From Listeria swaminathanii (GTDB lineage: Bacteria > Bacillota > Bacilli > Lactobacillales > Listeriaceae): 64,000 nt of DNA. The stretch covers positions 434,001 to 498,000 of the forward strand of contig NZ_JAATOD010000001.1 of the NCBI RefSeq assembly GCF_014229645.1, given 5' to 3'. Position numbers and translations under genes: made by a program. Positions 44,727 through 53,045 of this stretch are shown here, in pieces. A model generated the notes under the pieces. It was given only the letters and a program-made list of their open reading frames with translations. It made no database searches and was not told the DNA's origin. The stretch's first letter is position 1. Each line of letters begins with the position of its first letter.

Positions 44727-45053
44727 TTATATTTTTTTTCGATCATAAATAGTGGCGATAATCCCAGCTGCAATATAAAGCGCACCAGGAATCGGATTTA
44801 TATATAGACCTTCTATTAGGTTGGCGCCTAACAATAGAATACCACTAATAAATAAAAAGATAATTTTATTGTTAAGAGTTAAAGATTGTGTGAGGATAAT
44901 GCAACAAAGACAATGAGCTAGCATAACAAATGCTGCCAAACTAATGATAGGGAATAAATTTATCGCGTCTCCCATAGCTTTTAACGTATAAAAGGCAAAA
45001 ATAAATTCTAAAAAACAGGCACACCATACTAAAGTTTTAATTAAAGATAACAT
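44727..45053 (-). CDS. Small four-TM membrane protein (108 aa)
   Basis: About four hydrophobic segments cover nearly the whole protein, ending in a short basic tail (YDRKKI). SD AGAAAGGA precedes the ATG. Family not recognised. It is transcribed opposite to the motility cluster and stands alone. Confidence 0.7.
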   Translation of the reverse strand: MLSLIKTLVWCACFLEFIFAFYTLKAMGDAINLFPIISLAAFVMLAHCLCCIILTQSLTLNNKIIFLFISGILLLGANLIEGLYINPIPGALYIAAGIIATIYDRKKI

Positions 45054-45171
45054 ATTATTTGTTCCTTTCTAAGAAGTATAAGTAGATAGGTTGGAATTTA
45101 ATTCCATTTTAGTATACTTGTATTTCTGCTACAAAAGCAATAAGAATCGCTAAATTTTTTCTAAAAACCAG

Positions 45172-45200
45172 TTGACAACCAATCTACTTTGTATTACTAT
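45172..45200 (+). promoter_or_regulatory. SigA promoter of the padR operon
   Basis: -35 TTGACA (45172-45177), 17 nt, -10 TACTAT (45195-45200). Immediately downstream TACTTGTACCTAGTAACAA and a second CTAGTA (45211-45226) form a repeat-rich patch that is the likely PadR operator. Confidence 0.7.
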
Positions 45201-45241
45201 ATACTTGTACCTAGTAACAACTAGTAGAGGAGTGAATTCAA

Positions 45242-45568
45242 ATGAAAGGACTTACCGAGTTACTCAAAGGTAGTTTAGAAGGAATGATATTGGAGCGAAT
45301 TTCTAGAGGAGAAACTTACGGCTATGAAATCACCAAGTACCTCAATGACCTAGGCTTTGACGAAATCGTCGAAGGAACCGTCTACACTATTCTCGTCCGC
45401 CTGGAGAAAAAAGGGCTAGTCGAGATAGAAAAGAAAAAATCAGAATTAGGTCCACCACGAAAATTTTACACATTAAGCCCAGCTGGCGAAGAAGAATTAG
45501 CGATTTTTTGGAAGCGTTGGGACTTTATTCAAGGAAAAATCATGCAAGTTAAAGGAGGGCAAGCGTAA
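45242..45568 (+). CDS. PadR-family transcriptional regulator (108 aa)
   Basis: PadR winged-helix pattern: LLKGSLEGMILERISRGETYGYEI at the N-terminus (in pieces), GTVYTILVRLEKKGLVE in the recognition/wing part (about 46-62) and a short C-terminal helix. It probably represses its own operon from the operator near 45200-45226 and responds to small molecules. It overlaps the DUF1048 gene by 1 nt (TAATG). Confidence 0.9.
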   Translation: MKGLTELLKGSLEGMILERISRGETYGYEITKYLNDLGFDEIVEGTVYTILVRLEKKGLVEIEKKKSELGPPRKFYTLSPAGEEELAIFWKRWDFIQGKIMQVKGGQA

Positions 45569-45891
45569 TGTTTAAATGGTTTACAAAATACCGCGAAGAA
45601 AAACGAGACTATAAACTGTATAAAAAACGGATAGATGCTTTGCCAGAGGACTATAAAACCGCAATGAAAGCTATCGAAACCTATTTATGGAACTTTGCAA
45701 AAGGCGCAGGGATGTTCGAAATCTTAAAAAACGTCCTTGAAATGTTCGAAAACGCCGCCGCTGACAAGCTAGAACTGAAAGCCGTCGTTGGTGACGACCT
45801 AGCCGAATTCGCAGACAACCTACTAAGTGAATATCCAGAAGAAACATGGATGGACAATCAACGAAAAAAACTGCGTGATTCGATTAAATAA
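45568..45891 (+). CDS. DUF1048 protein partner of PadR (107 aa)
   Basis: Helical 107-aa protein (DUF1048 pattern, with YKTAMKAIETYLWNFAKG about 31-48). This family is typically encoded directly after a PadR-type regulator and its function is unknown. One-base overlap with padR indicates a coupled pair. Confidence 0.8.
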   Translation: MFKWFTKYREEKRDYKLYKKRIDALPEDYKTAMKAIETYLWNFAKGAGMFEILKNVLEMFENAAADKLELKAVVGDDLAEFADNLLSEYPEETWMDNQRKKLRDSIK

Positions 45892-45911
45892 GAAAGCGAA
45901 GGTATCCGAAA

Positions 45912-46943
45912 ATGGAAACAGCTGACTTACGACAACAATTTGAGGAAAGAAAAGCTCAAGCTGCTTTTTATTTAGAAGATTTTCGTTCCAGAAGCGTGCG
46001 AACAGAATTTTCAAAAGGCCACCGCTATAACGTTTTACCTTTTGAAAATCAATTAGATGGTTATAAATTAAATGGCAAAGCGTTGAAGGAGTCAATCAAA
46101 GACAATAACTGTTATCAGTATCATTTTGATGCCCAAGATTGTCTTATTTTAGTAGAAGAAATGTCAGCATTTTTGGGCGAATTTCATAATTTCACGATGT
46201 ATACCTATGAACCAAATAGCATTGAAACGATGTATTGGAGTGGGGACTCATTAAGCAATATAACCAAATACATGCTTGAAGATAACCAAGTGCAAACCTC
46301 TAACCGCCATGCAGCAAGAGGTACTTCATCGCAACGCTATTATTATCAAAATGACCAACTAAAAGCAATCAACACATTATCCAAGTCCGATCAATCCGAA
46401 ATGGATACCACCAACCACTTTTACTACAAAGAAGATGGCTCTTTATTAAAAATAATTCAAACTTGGTCAACAGGTGGTTCGAGAGTAACTTTTTCGAATG
46501 AACGAATTGCCTACAAAAAATTGGAAGAACGATTGCTAGGAAAAATGAAAATAGCGATTCAAACATTTGTCGATGAACATCCAGATGAAACCTTATTTTC
46601 TTTAGCATTTTCAAGTTACACCGAGCACGCCGATTTAATTTTGAGTGCAGAAGTAGTTGAACAGGTAAGTGCCGATTTAAAAGGCGATGAAACGCCAGAC
46701 TGGTCATACAGTGATTTTGATTCTATGGAACTTATTATGCAACCACTAGACGAAGCCGAAACGGAGAAAGTAACCATTAGCGTAGCAAAAGCTATCAAGC
46801 AAGTTGTTGAGGCAGAATGGTTTCAGCTTATTCCTAAGAGCACGGACTTCCGTTGCTACTTCTTTAATAATGAAGTAGAACATCGAGATGAAGATAATCA
46901 AAAAATAGCTAAAATACTGGACGGAGTTTCCTTCTTTAAATAA
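45912..46943 (+). CDS. Hypothetical protein (343 aa)
   Basis: Soluble, acidic, no signal peptide. The N-terminal half has beta-hairpin-like repeats of Tyr-rich segments (RYYYQNDQLKAI, HFYYKEDGSLLKI), and the C-terminal half (about 200-343) looks like the DUF4303/SUKH-like proteins often found as immunity genes, which is a weak impression only. It lies 20 nt after the DUF1048 gene and ends at a bidirectional terminator. Confidence 0.65.
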   Translation: METADLRQQFEERKAQAAFYLEDFRSRSVRTEFSKGHRYNVLPFENQLDGYKLNGKALKESIKDNNCYQYHFDAQDCLILVEEMSAFLGEFHNFTMYTYEPNSIETMYWSGDSLSNITKYMLEDNQVQTSNRHAARGTSSQRYYYQNDQLKAINTLSKSDQSEMDTTNHFYYKEDGSLLKIIQTWSTGGSRVTFSNERIAYKKLEERLLGKMKIAIQTFVDEHPDETLFSLAFSSYTEHADLILSAEVVEQVSADLKGDETPDWSYSDFDSMELIMQPLDEAETEKVTISVAKAIKQVVEAEWFQLIPKSTDFRCYFFNNEVEHRDEDNQKIAKILDGVSFFK

Positions 46944-46989
46944 AAACAGAAAGCCTCTCAAACAATAATGAGAGACTTTCTGTTTTTTA
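46942..46989. terminator. Bidirectional terminator
   Basis: AACAGAAAG (46945-46953) and CTCTC (46955-46959) pair with GAGAG (46970-46974) and CTTTCTGTT (46976-46984), flanked by A and T runs. It serves the plus gene and the convergent FusB-family gene. Confidence 0.85.
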
Positions 46990-47634
46990 TTTACGTTTCT
47001 TAACAACCTCTATAAACTCATCTAACGTTTCATGGGCTTTTATTTGCTCATTACAAACATCGCTATCGTAACAAATATAATTACCATTTGTCGTATAAAC
47101 ACCATCACCCGACGATTTCGTTTTCGCCATAAAGAGCGATACTTTCGAATGCGAATGGCAAATCGAGCAAACACCCTTTTGAATCTCCGTAGAAATAGTT
47201 CCGTGTACGCCGACCAAATTTCCGTCCTCGTAAGTCACGATATACTTGCGCTGCTGGGCAATGTCATTCCAACCATAAAAAGTATAGTCGCGCAAATCCA
47301 ATTTAGACCAAGCGGGAATTTTTAATTTTTTCGTTTTCGCAAAAAGTTTTTTAAGTTTCACATCACTAGGCTGTGCGAAAGGAATCACGTAGGCTTTTAA
47401 ACCCTCTAAAAACGGCTCTGCTTCTTTGGTTGAAGTAATTGCATGGAGCTCGCTAAAAAGTTCCTTATGCTCCGTCAAAACGTCCTCCGGGAATAGCTCG
47501 TTGATTTTCTCCTCTGTTAACGATTTTAACGCCTTCAAAGTCGAAGTATCATTCGCGGACCGGTATGCGCGGGAAACATTGGCTAATTGATTTTTGATAA
47601 AATTATATTGGTATGGCTCGATAAACTCTTTCAT
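46987..47634 (-). CDS. FusB-family EF-G-binding protein ('fibronectin-binding' FBP family)
   Basis: 215 aa: an N-terminal four-helix region (1-75) and a C-terminal treble-clef zinc finger with CSICHSHSKVSLF (about 157-169) and later Cys residues (YICYDSDVCNEQI). Such FBP-family genes are often mislabelled as fibronectin-binding. Homologues FusB/FusC bind EF-G and release it from the ribosome, giving fusidic-acid tolerance. SD AAAGGAG is 7 nt from the start. The leader (47642-47783) has a peptide ORF and alternative hairpins that can hide this SD, so translation is likely inducible. Confidence 0.85.
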   Translation of the reverse strand: MKEFIEPYQYNFIKNQLANVSRAYRSANDTSTLKALKSLTEEKINELFPEDVLTEHKELFSELHAITSTKEAEPFLEGLKAYVIPFAQPSDVKLKKLFAKTKKLKIPAWSKLDLRDYTFYGWNDIAQQRKYIVTYEDGNLVGVHGTISTEIQKGVCSICHSHSKVSLFMAKTKSSGDGVYTTNGNYICYDSDVCNEQIKAHETLDEFIEVVKKRK

Positions 47635-47641
47635 TATAATT

Positions 47642-47765
47642 CTCCTTTAATAGTTTAATGTTGGTTAAACTAGCTGAAGGATTGAAGAGTCTATTTCACT
47701 CTTGCTTTCTAAACAATCCTAAAGCCATTGTTAGAAAGTCGAGAGCAGTGCAATTTTGTTTGCAT
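47642..47765 (-). promoter_or_regulatory. Putative ermC-type translational attenuator of the FusB-family gene
   Basis: On the minus strand four segments occur in order. Segment 1 is 47738-47727 (CTTTCTAACAAT). Segment 2 is 47719-47705 (GGATTGTTTAGAAAG). Segment 3 is 47684-47677 (CAATCCTT). Segment 4 is the SD region 47647-47642. Pairs 1:2 and 3:4 can form together, the latter reinforced by TAGTTTAA/TTAAACTA (47672-47651), hiding the SD. Alternatively GGATTG of segment 2 pairs with CAATCC of segment 3, with a small AAGAGT/ACTCTT hairpin inside, and frees the SD. Segment 1 lies in the leader ORF, so a stalled ribosome would favour 2:3. Confidence 0.6.
47709..47765 (-). CDS. Leader peptide of the FusB-family gene (18 aa)
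   Basis: ATG at 47765 encodes MQTKLHCSRLSNNGFRIV and stops at TAG (47711-47709). An SD-like GGTGGTGA lies about 8 nt upstream, and it is the first start after the promoter at 47790-47818. Its codons for LSNN are segment 1 of the attenuator. Too short for gene finders; proposed from signals only. Confidence 0.5.
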   Translation of the reverse strand: MQTKLHCSRLSNNGFRIV

Positions 47766-47789
47766 CTCTTTGATCACCACCTTGCCTTC

Positions 47790-47818
47790 ATTATAAGCAC
47801 TTCTGAATTGTTCGTCAA
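47790..47818 (-). promoter_or_regulatory. SigA promoter of the FusB-family gene
   Basis: On the minus strand TTGACG (47818-47813), 17 nt, TATAAT (47795-47790). The start point should be near 47783, leaving a leader of about 150 nt. Confidence 0.8.
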
Positions 47819-47905
47819 TTCTCTTTCATGAATAACTCGTTCCGAAACAGGGTAAACGAACACTATTGGACATTAGAGAAAACATCCATGGGAGGAGAAT
47901 ATATA

Positions 47906-49636
47906 ATGAAAAAAGTCAAAGCAAGTGAAACACTCGTACAAACAATGAAAAATTGGGGTATCGACCACGTTTACGGTTTACCCGGCGATTCGATTGATAC
48001 AGTAGTCGACGCTTTACGAAAAGAACAAGAGGCGATTGAATTTATTCACGTCCGCCACGAAGAAGTCGCAACCTTAGCAGCGGCAGCCTATACTAAACTT
48101 ACCGGCAAAATTGGCGTCGCATTATCCATCGGCGGCCCCGGCGCAATCCATCTATTAAACGGAATGTATGACGCCAAAATGGACCACGTACCAATGCTCG
48201 TTCTAGCGGGACAAGTAACAACCGATGTCCTAAATACCGGCTTTTTCCAAGAAGTCAATTTGCCAGCAATTTTTGAAGATGTTGCCGTTTATAATAAACA
48301 AATTGATAACGCGGAAACGCTCGCAGATGTGGTCGACGAAGCGATTCGCACAGCCTATAAAGAAAAAGGCGTCGCCGTCCTAACCATCCCAAATGACATC
48401 CCGGCTCAAGAAATTAAAGCAAGCCTAGAAGCGAAGCCAGTCAAATTTGAACAAGAAAATCCAAAACTAGACGAAGCGGCAATTCAACAAGCCGTAGCAC
48501 TAATTGATAAAGCAGAAAAACCAGTTATCCTAGCAGGCCTTGGAACCAAACACGCCGGGGCAGCTTTAATCGAATTCGCGGAAAAAGCCAAAATCCCGAT
48601 TATTAATTCCTTACCAGCAAAAACAATCATCCCAGACGACCACCCAAACGCACTCGGGAACCTTGGCAAAATCGGAACAAAACCAGCTTATGAAGCGATG
48701 CAAGAAACCGATTTGCTATTAATGTTCGGAAATGACTACCCATACAGCAACTACTTACCAAAAAAAGCCGATTGTATCCAAATCGATATTGACCCGGCGA
48801 AAATCAGCAAACGTTATCCAGCGACAGTTGGTCTAGTTGGTGATGCCGCAGAAATCATCAGCAATTTAACGACCAAAATAGCGCCTGTAGAAGAACGTAA
48901 ATTCCTCCAAGCGTGCCAAGAAAACATGCAAGAATGGTGGAAATGGTTAGAAGAAGACGTAACGCAAACCACCGACCCAATCGCACCAGAAGTCGTAATG
49001 GCGAATATCCAAAAAATCGCGGACAAAGATGCTATTTTCTCCATTGACGTAGGAACAGCAACTGTTTGGAGTACGCGCTACTTACATTTAACACCCGAAA
49101 ATGACTTCATTGTATCCGCATGGCTCGGCACAATGGGCTGCGGCTTACCAGGAGCCATCGCTGCGAAAAAAGCTTTCCCAGACCGCCAAGCAATCGCGAT
49201 CGTAGGGGACGGAGGCTTTTCCATGGTGATGCAAGACTTCGTAACTGCGGTCGGACAAAACATGCCAATGATCATCGTCGTTCTCAACAACCAAGAACTA
49301 TCCTTCATTAAATACGAACAACAATCAGCCGGCGAACTCAATTACGCGATCGACCTCCCAGACATCAATTACGCAAAATTCGCTGAAAGTTGTGGCGGAA
49401 TCGGCTTCCGTGTAGAAAAAATGGCCGACCTAGAAAGCGCCTTTGAAAATGCAAAACTCGCAACCAAACCCGTCATCATCGACGTTTCCGTAGATAGCTC
49501 AGCCGCTCCGCTACCAGGAAAAATCATCATGGACGAAGCACTCGGCTACACTAAATTCGAAGTCCAATCTGTCCTAGAAGATCACCGTTTTGCAAAAATG
49601 CCACCGTTAAAAACGATTTTACGTAGATTTTTATAA
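47906..49636 (+). CDS. Pyruvate oxidase (ThDP-dependent)
   Basis: 576 aa. Three-domain ThDP enzyme: a Pyr domain with catalytic Glu in FIHVRHEEVATLAAAAY, a central FAD-type domain (about 185-340), and a PP domain with IVGDGGFSMVMQDF through VVLNNQ (ThDP/Mg motif, about 430-460). It converts pyruvate to acetyl phosphate or acetate and CO2 with FAD; H2O2 is formed in the SpxB type. The frame extends to 47828 but ATG 47906 has GGGAGGAG upstream. It stands alone between the FusB-family leader and the MCP gene. Confidence 0.9.
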   Translation: MKKVKASETLVQTMKNWGIDHVYGLPGDSIDTVVDALRKEQEAIEFIHVRHEEVATLAAAAYTKLTGKIGVALSIGGPGAIHLLNGMYDAKMDHVPMLVLAGQVTTDVLNTGFFQEVNLPAIFEDVAVYNKQIDNAETLADVVDEAIRTAYKEKGVAVLTIPNDIPAQEIKASLEAKPVKFEQENPKLDEAAIQQAVALIDKAEKPVILAGLGTKHAGAALIEFAEKAKIPIINSLPAKTIIPDDHPNALGNLGKIGTKPAYEAMQETDLLLMFGNDYPYSNYLPKKADCIQIDIDPAKISKRYPATVGLVGDAAEIISNLTTKIAPVEERKFLQACQENMQEWWKWLEEDVTQTTDPIAPEVVMANIQKIADKDAIFSIDVGTATVWSTRYLHLTPENDFIVSAWLGTMGCGLPGAIAAKKAFPDRQAIAIVGDGGFSMVMQDFVTAVGQNMPMIIVVLNNQELSFIKYEQQSAGELNYAIDLPDINYAKFAESCGGIGFRVEKMADLESAFENAKLATKPVIIDVSVDSSAAPLPGKIIMDEALGYTKFEVQSVLEDHRFAKMPPLKTILRRFL

Positions 49637-49700
49637 AAAATAAATAAAAAAATAACAATATCACCCGTTTTACGCCGATATTCGCTAGTTTTTATAATGT

Positions 49701-49753
49701 TTTTTTATTAAAACTAATTATTTTACAATAAAATATAGAGTTTTTTTAAAAAA
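49701..49753. promoter_or_regulatory. Three 20-bp-phased MogR operators before the MCP gene
   Basis: Exact TTTT-N5-AAAA sites at 49701-49713, 49721-49733 and 49741-49753, each offset by exactly 20 bp (about two helical turns). A -10-like GATAAT lies at 49759-49764. This puts the MCP gene in the MogR regulon although it is outside the main cluster. Confidence 0.75.
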
Positions 49754-49797
49754 TATGAGATAATAAACTAGAATTAGAGAATAGGAGTGTGGAATGG

Positions 49798-51603
49798 GTG
49801 AATTTAATTAAAAATCGTAAATTGAAAACAAAATTAAGCATCAATATTGTTATAACGACCATCATGTTAATCGGACTTGGCGCAACTAGTTTCCTAGGAT
49901 TTCGTCATGTAGCAACACTTTCAGATAATATGGTTGATAATAATGTCGCACCAATGAAAGAAATCGCAAAAATCCAAACAAACATGGCGCAAATCAATAT
50001 CGACATCCTGACCATGTTCGACACTATCAACGGAAAATCAACCCTTATCAAAGATATCGATAATCTGTACGCCGAAAATGACCAAGCAATCCATAATTTC
50101 AAAAAAGCCAATTTAACAGCAGAAGATAAAAAACAATTAGCTTACTTTGAAGAAAAACTAGCAGACATGAAAGCATCCGCATCCTCTGTAATCAGTGACA
50201 CATCAAGTGCGCTAGACGATGCAGAACTACTTGGAGCACAAAACAGATACTACCAAAACGTCAAAACAAAATTTGATGATGCAACGAAGCAATTAAACGT
50301 TTTAAATGACATGAACTATAAAGAAGTCGAAAATTCCTCACAAGCAATTTCTGACTTTGGCGTAAAAATCAGCTTAATTTTCACAGCAGTTATTATCGCC
50401 GTGCTAATTTCCTTATTCATTTTCAACGCCTATATTACGAGAGTTATTCTAAAAGGAATTCGTCATCTGCAAACAGCCGTACATAAAGTAGCGAGTGGCG
50501 ACCTATCTTACCGTAGCACCTATAATGGTAGAGATGAACTGGGCGACATTACTAACGACTTGAACGAAATGAGCGAAAATCTACGCCTAATGATTGAAGA
50601 CGTTAAAAAAGCGTCCACAGATGTGAAATCTTCGAGCGATAACGTGATTATTAGCTCTGAAATTATTTCCGCGATGACAACCGAAATGGACATCGAAATG
50701 AAAATGATGGGCGAACAAATTCAAACGCAAATCGGCAGCATGAAAGAAAGCACTGATGCGATGGATCAAATGACAGGCGGCGTTCAAAACGTGGCTGAAT
50801 ATGCCCTTAAAGTATCTGACTTAACAAAAGACTCCGCAGAAAAAACTAACGACGGAATTGCCGTTATTAATAACTTAGTGTCACAAATGGACCGTATTAG
50901 CGGTGTTATGCGTTCAAGCACAGACGTTGTTTCCCAACTAGTTAACCGCGTTGGCGAAGTCGAAAAAGCGCTAGATACTGTCACAAATATCGCTGACCAA
51001 ACAAATTTACTGGCTCTAAACGCAGCAATCGAATCTGCGCGCGCCGGCGAACATGGCCGTGGTTTCGCAGTCGTAGCCGAAGAAGTCCGCAAGCTAGCAG
51101 AACAATCGCGTCTTGCTGTTGTAGATATTAATACCGTCCTGAAAAAAATCCAAACAGAATCAAAAACAACCATCGAAGTAATGAACACAGGTCTTTCCGA
51201 ATCCGAAGCAGGCCAAAAAATAATTTCCGAAACAGAAGCAACTTTCACAGATTTACTCAACCGTGTTAATGATATTTCCGCCCAAATGCAAAACGTTTCC
51301 CAAGAAACAGAAGAAATGGCTGCCGGAATAGAAGAAGTCAACACATCAATTAGCGATGTAACAGAAATTTCCAACCAAATCGGTGAAAAATCCACTGCCG
51401 CACTTGAATTCGCGGAAGTAAACAAAATGAAAGTGGACGAGCTAGTCGTTATCTCCGAAGAAATGCAAAAAATTTCCGGTTCATTAGAAGGGTATATCGC
51501 CAACTTCAATACCGAAGTAAGCGAAGAAGCGGTCGAAGTAGCAGAAGAGCCAGACACAGAAACAAAAGAAAATGGAGAGCCAATCCTAGCCGAAAATGTC
51601 TAG
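49798..51603 (+). CDS. Methyl-accepting chemotaxis protein
   Basis: 601 aa: an N-terminal TM (about 11-33), a periplasmic-side four-helix sensor (about 35-190), a second TM (about 195-217), HAMP (about 220-275) and a long methyl-accepting coiled coil with the hairpin tip [20 protein letters not shown]. No CheB/CheR-tethering pentapeptide is seen at the C-terminus. GTG 49798 is chosen because AGGAG is 10 nt away; GTG 49789 is too close. It is preceded by phased MogR operators. Confidence 0.92.
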   Translation: MNLIKNRKLKTKLSINIVITTIMLIGLGATSFLGFRHVATLSDNMVDNNVAPMKEIAKIQTNMAQINIDILTMFDTINGKSTLIKDIDNLYAENDQAIHNFKKANLTAEDKKQLAYFEEKLADMKASASSVISDTSSALDDAELLGAQNRYYQNVKTKFDDATKQLNVLNDMNYKEVENSSQAISDFGVKISLIFTAVIIAVLISLFIFNAYITRVILKGIRHLQTAVHKVASGDLSYRSTYNGRDELGDITNDLNEMSENLRLMIEDVKKASTDVKSSSDNVIISSEIISAMTTEMDIEMKMMGEQIQTQIGSMKESTDAMDQMTGGVQNVAEYALKVSDLTKDSAEKTNDGIAVINNLVSQMDRISGVMRSSTDVVSQLVNRVGEVEKALDTVTNIADQTNLLALNAAIESARAGEHGRGFAVVAEEVRKLAEQSRLAVVDINTVLKKIQTESKTTIEVMNTGLSESEAGQKIISETEATFTDLLNRVNDISAQMQNVSQETEEMAAGIEEVNTSISDVTEISNQIGEKSTAALEFAEVNKMKVDELVVISEEMQKISGSLEGYIANFNTEVSEEAVEVAEEPDTETKENGEPILAENV

Positions 51604-51615
51604 GTAGCATCTACC

Positions 51616-52344
51616 ATGCGAATTTGGATAAAATCACTGCTTGTTATTACAGCGTGTATATTTAGTTTGACCCTTCTAAATACGAAATATACCTTTTATT
51701 CACCAAACGTCAAACTCGAAAGCGCGAAAGTAGTTTACAAACTAGACAACGAACCTTTTAATGTAAGATTAGATGTGCCCTTAGTGAATCAAATGGATGC
51801 GCCGTCCCTTTTTAACGGCTGTGAAGTGACTAGTCTAGCGATGCTCTTACAGTTTGCTGGGAAAAACGTAACTAAAAACGAGCTAGCAAGTAATCTCCCA
51901 TCCACGCCAATCGAACAAAACGGCTTACATGGTAACCCAGATAAAGCGTTCGTTGGGAGCATTAACGGCGATAGTCCTGGCCTTGGAGTGAATCATGCTC
52001 CAATTGCCAAACTAGCAGCTAAATACGTTAACGAAGCGCACGTACATGATATTAGCGGCAACAGTATTCACGATATTATCACCGTACTAAGCACCGGCGC
52101 TCCAGTTTGGATTATCACAACGACCGATTACCATGCTCCAAAAAACTGGCAAACCGTGCAAACTAAAGAAGGCACAAAAAAAATCACGTATTCGATGCAC
52201 AGTGTCGTGATTACCGGGTTTGATAAAAATAATTTTTACATTAACGATCCATACGGACATAAAAATCGCGCCGTAAAAAGAAGTGTCTTAGAAGAAGGCT
52301 GGTCCGCAATGGGAAAACAAGCCATTTACCTAAGCCGCCCATAA
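51616..52344 (+). CDS. C39-like cysteine peptidase family protein (242 aa)
   Basis: N-terminal TM/signal anchor (about 5-24), then a papain-like C39_2 domain: the catalytic Cys in NGCEVTSLAMLL (about residue 71), His in YSMHSVVITGF and Asp/Asn in YINDPYG. It is therefore an extracytoplasmic or membrane-anchored peptidase-type protein; substrate unknown. It starts 12 nt after the MCP stop with a weak ribosome site and may be co-transcribed with it. Confidence 0.85.
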   Translation: MRIWIKSLLVITACIFSLTLLNTKYTFYSPNVKLESAKVVYKLDNEPFNVRLDVPLVNQMDAPSLFNGCEVTSLAMLLQFAGKNVTKNELASNLPSTPIEQNGLHGNPDKAFVGSINGDSPGLGVNHAPIAKLAAKYVNEAHVHDISGNSIHDIITVLSTGAPVWIITTTDYHAPKNWQTVQTKEGTKKITYSMHSVVITGFDKNNFYINDPYGHKNRAVKRSVLEEGWSAMGKQAIYLSRP

Positions 52345-52387
52345 AAAAACGTTGGAAAGCATACAACATGCTCTCCAACGTTTTTTT
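52343..52387. terminator. Bidirectional terminator
   Basis: AACGTTGG (52348-52355) and AGCAT (52358-52362) pair with ATGCT (52368-52372) and CCAACGTT (52375-52382), with A and T runs on either side. Confidence 0.9.
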
Positions 52388-52598
52388 AAATTCTTTTCTT
52401 AATAAATAGTACTACAGCAAATACTACAAGAAGTACTCCAATAACAACCGGCCAAACCGAAAATGCGTCTCCAGTAGAGGGAAGAAGTGAAGCATTACTT
52501 GTATTTTCAAATGCCTGAGCCGTACTCATGCGGAAATAAATCAAGCCAAGTGAAATCATAACAGCAATACCAGCAACTATTTTTTTGGAAAAAACCAT
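52386..52598 (-). CDS. Mini-LPXTG surface peptide (70 aa)
   Basis: Signal peptide (cleavage likely after AQA at residue 29), then only FENTSNASL before LPSTG (residues 39-43), a TM helix and KKRI tail: a complete sortase-A substrate with almost no mature part. Sortase processing would leave about 13 residues on the wall. SD AAAGGAG precedes the ATG. A promoter TTGACA-16-TAATAA can be read on the minus strand (52657-52630). It may be a decoy, a peptide tag or a decayed surface protein. Confidence 0.8.
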   Translation of the reverse strand: MVFSKKIVAGIAVMISLGLIYFRMSTAQAFENTSNASLLPSTGDAFSVWPVVIGVLLVVFAVVLFIKKRI

Positions 52599-52696
52599 TC
52601 AGCTCGCTCCTTTTCATATCATATCTATATTATTAGGCATTTGCTATTTTTTGTCAATGTATAGACCAATTTTAATCAAACGGCTTTATATAATGC

Positions 52697-52725
52697 TTGA
52701 CCTAGTATACATATTATTGTAAAAT
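52697..52725 (+). promoter_or_regulatory. glmS promoter
   Basis: -35 TTGACC (52697-52702), 17 nt, -10 TAAAAT (52720-52725), 50 nt before the ribozyme cleavage site. Confidence 0.75.
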
Positions 52726-52770
52726 GAATTTGTTTCCTTGAAAAGTAACGAAGGAGGATCGTACAACTAA

Positions 52771-52960
52771 ATAGAAGCGCCAGAACTGATTGGAACGAAA
52801 ATGCTTGAAGGTGAAATTCCTGAAAAGTAACGAATCAGTTGACGAGGAGGAGATTAATCGAAATTTCGGCGGGAGTCTCCCGGCTGTGCATGCAGTCGTT
52901 AAGTCTTACTTACAAATCATTTGGGCGACCAAGTGGACAGAGTAGTAATGAAACATGCTT
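52771..52960 (+). ncRNA. glmS ribozyme riboswitch
   Basis: The leader of glmS contains the conserved ribozyme core: AGCGCCAGAACTG (52776-52788) with self-cleavage expected between A52776 and G52777, the GACGAGGAGGAG segment (52838-52849), ATCGAAATTTCGGCGGGAG and CTCCCGGC. The ribozyme is activated by glucosamine-6-phosphate and cuts its own mRNA, lowering GlmS. A further hairpin with GAGGGC/GCCCTC (52991-53020) lies before the SD. Boundaries are approximate at the 3' side. Confidence 0.93.
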
Positions 52961-53045
52961 TTTACCCCTCCAAGGAAACCAAAAAATGTAGAGGGCTTGA
53001 AATTGGACAAGTCTGCCCTCAAGTTAATTATTGGAGGAATTTATT

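Noticed and set aside
47828..47905. N-terminal extension of the pyruvate oxidase frame.
   Set aside because: No SD, polar residues not seen in the family, and GGGAGGAG directly precedes ATG 47906.
50784..51557. A 257-aa minus-strand ORF inside the MCP gene.
   Set aside because: It is the antisense shadow of the repetitive Ala/Ser/Glu coiled coil: Ser-rich product, no ribosome site.
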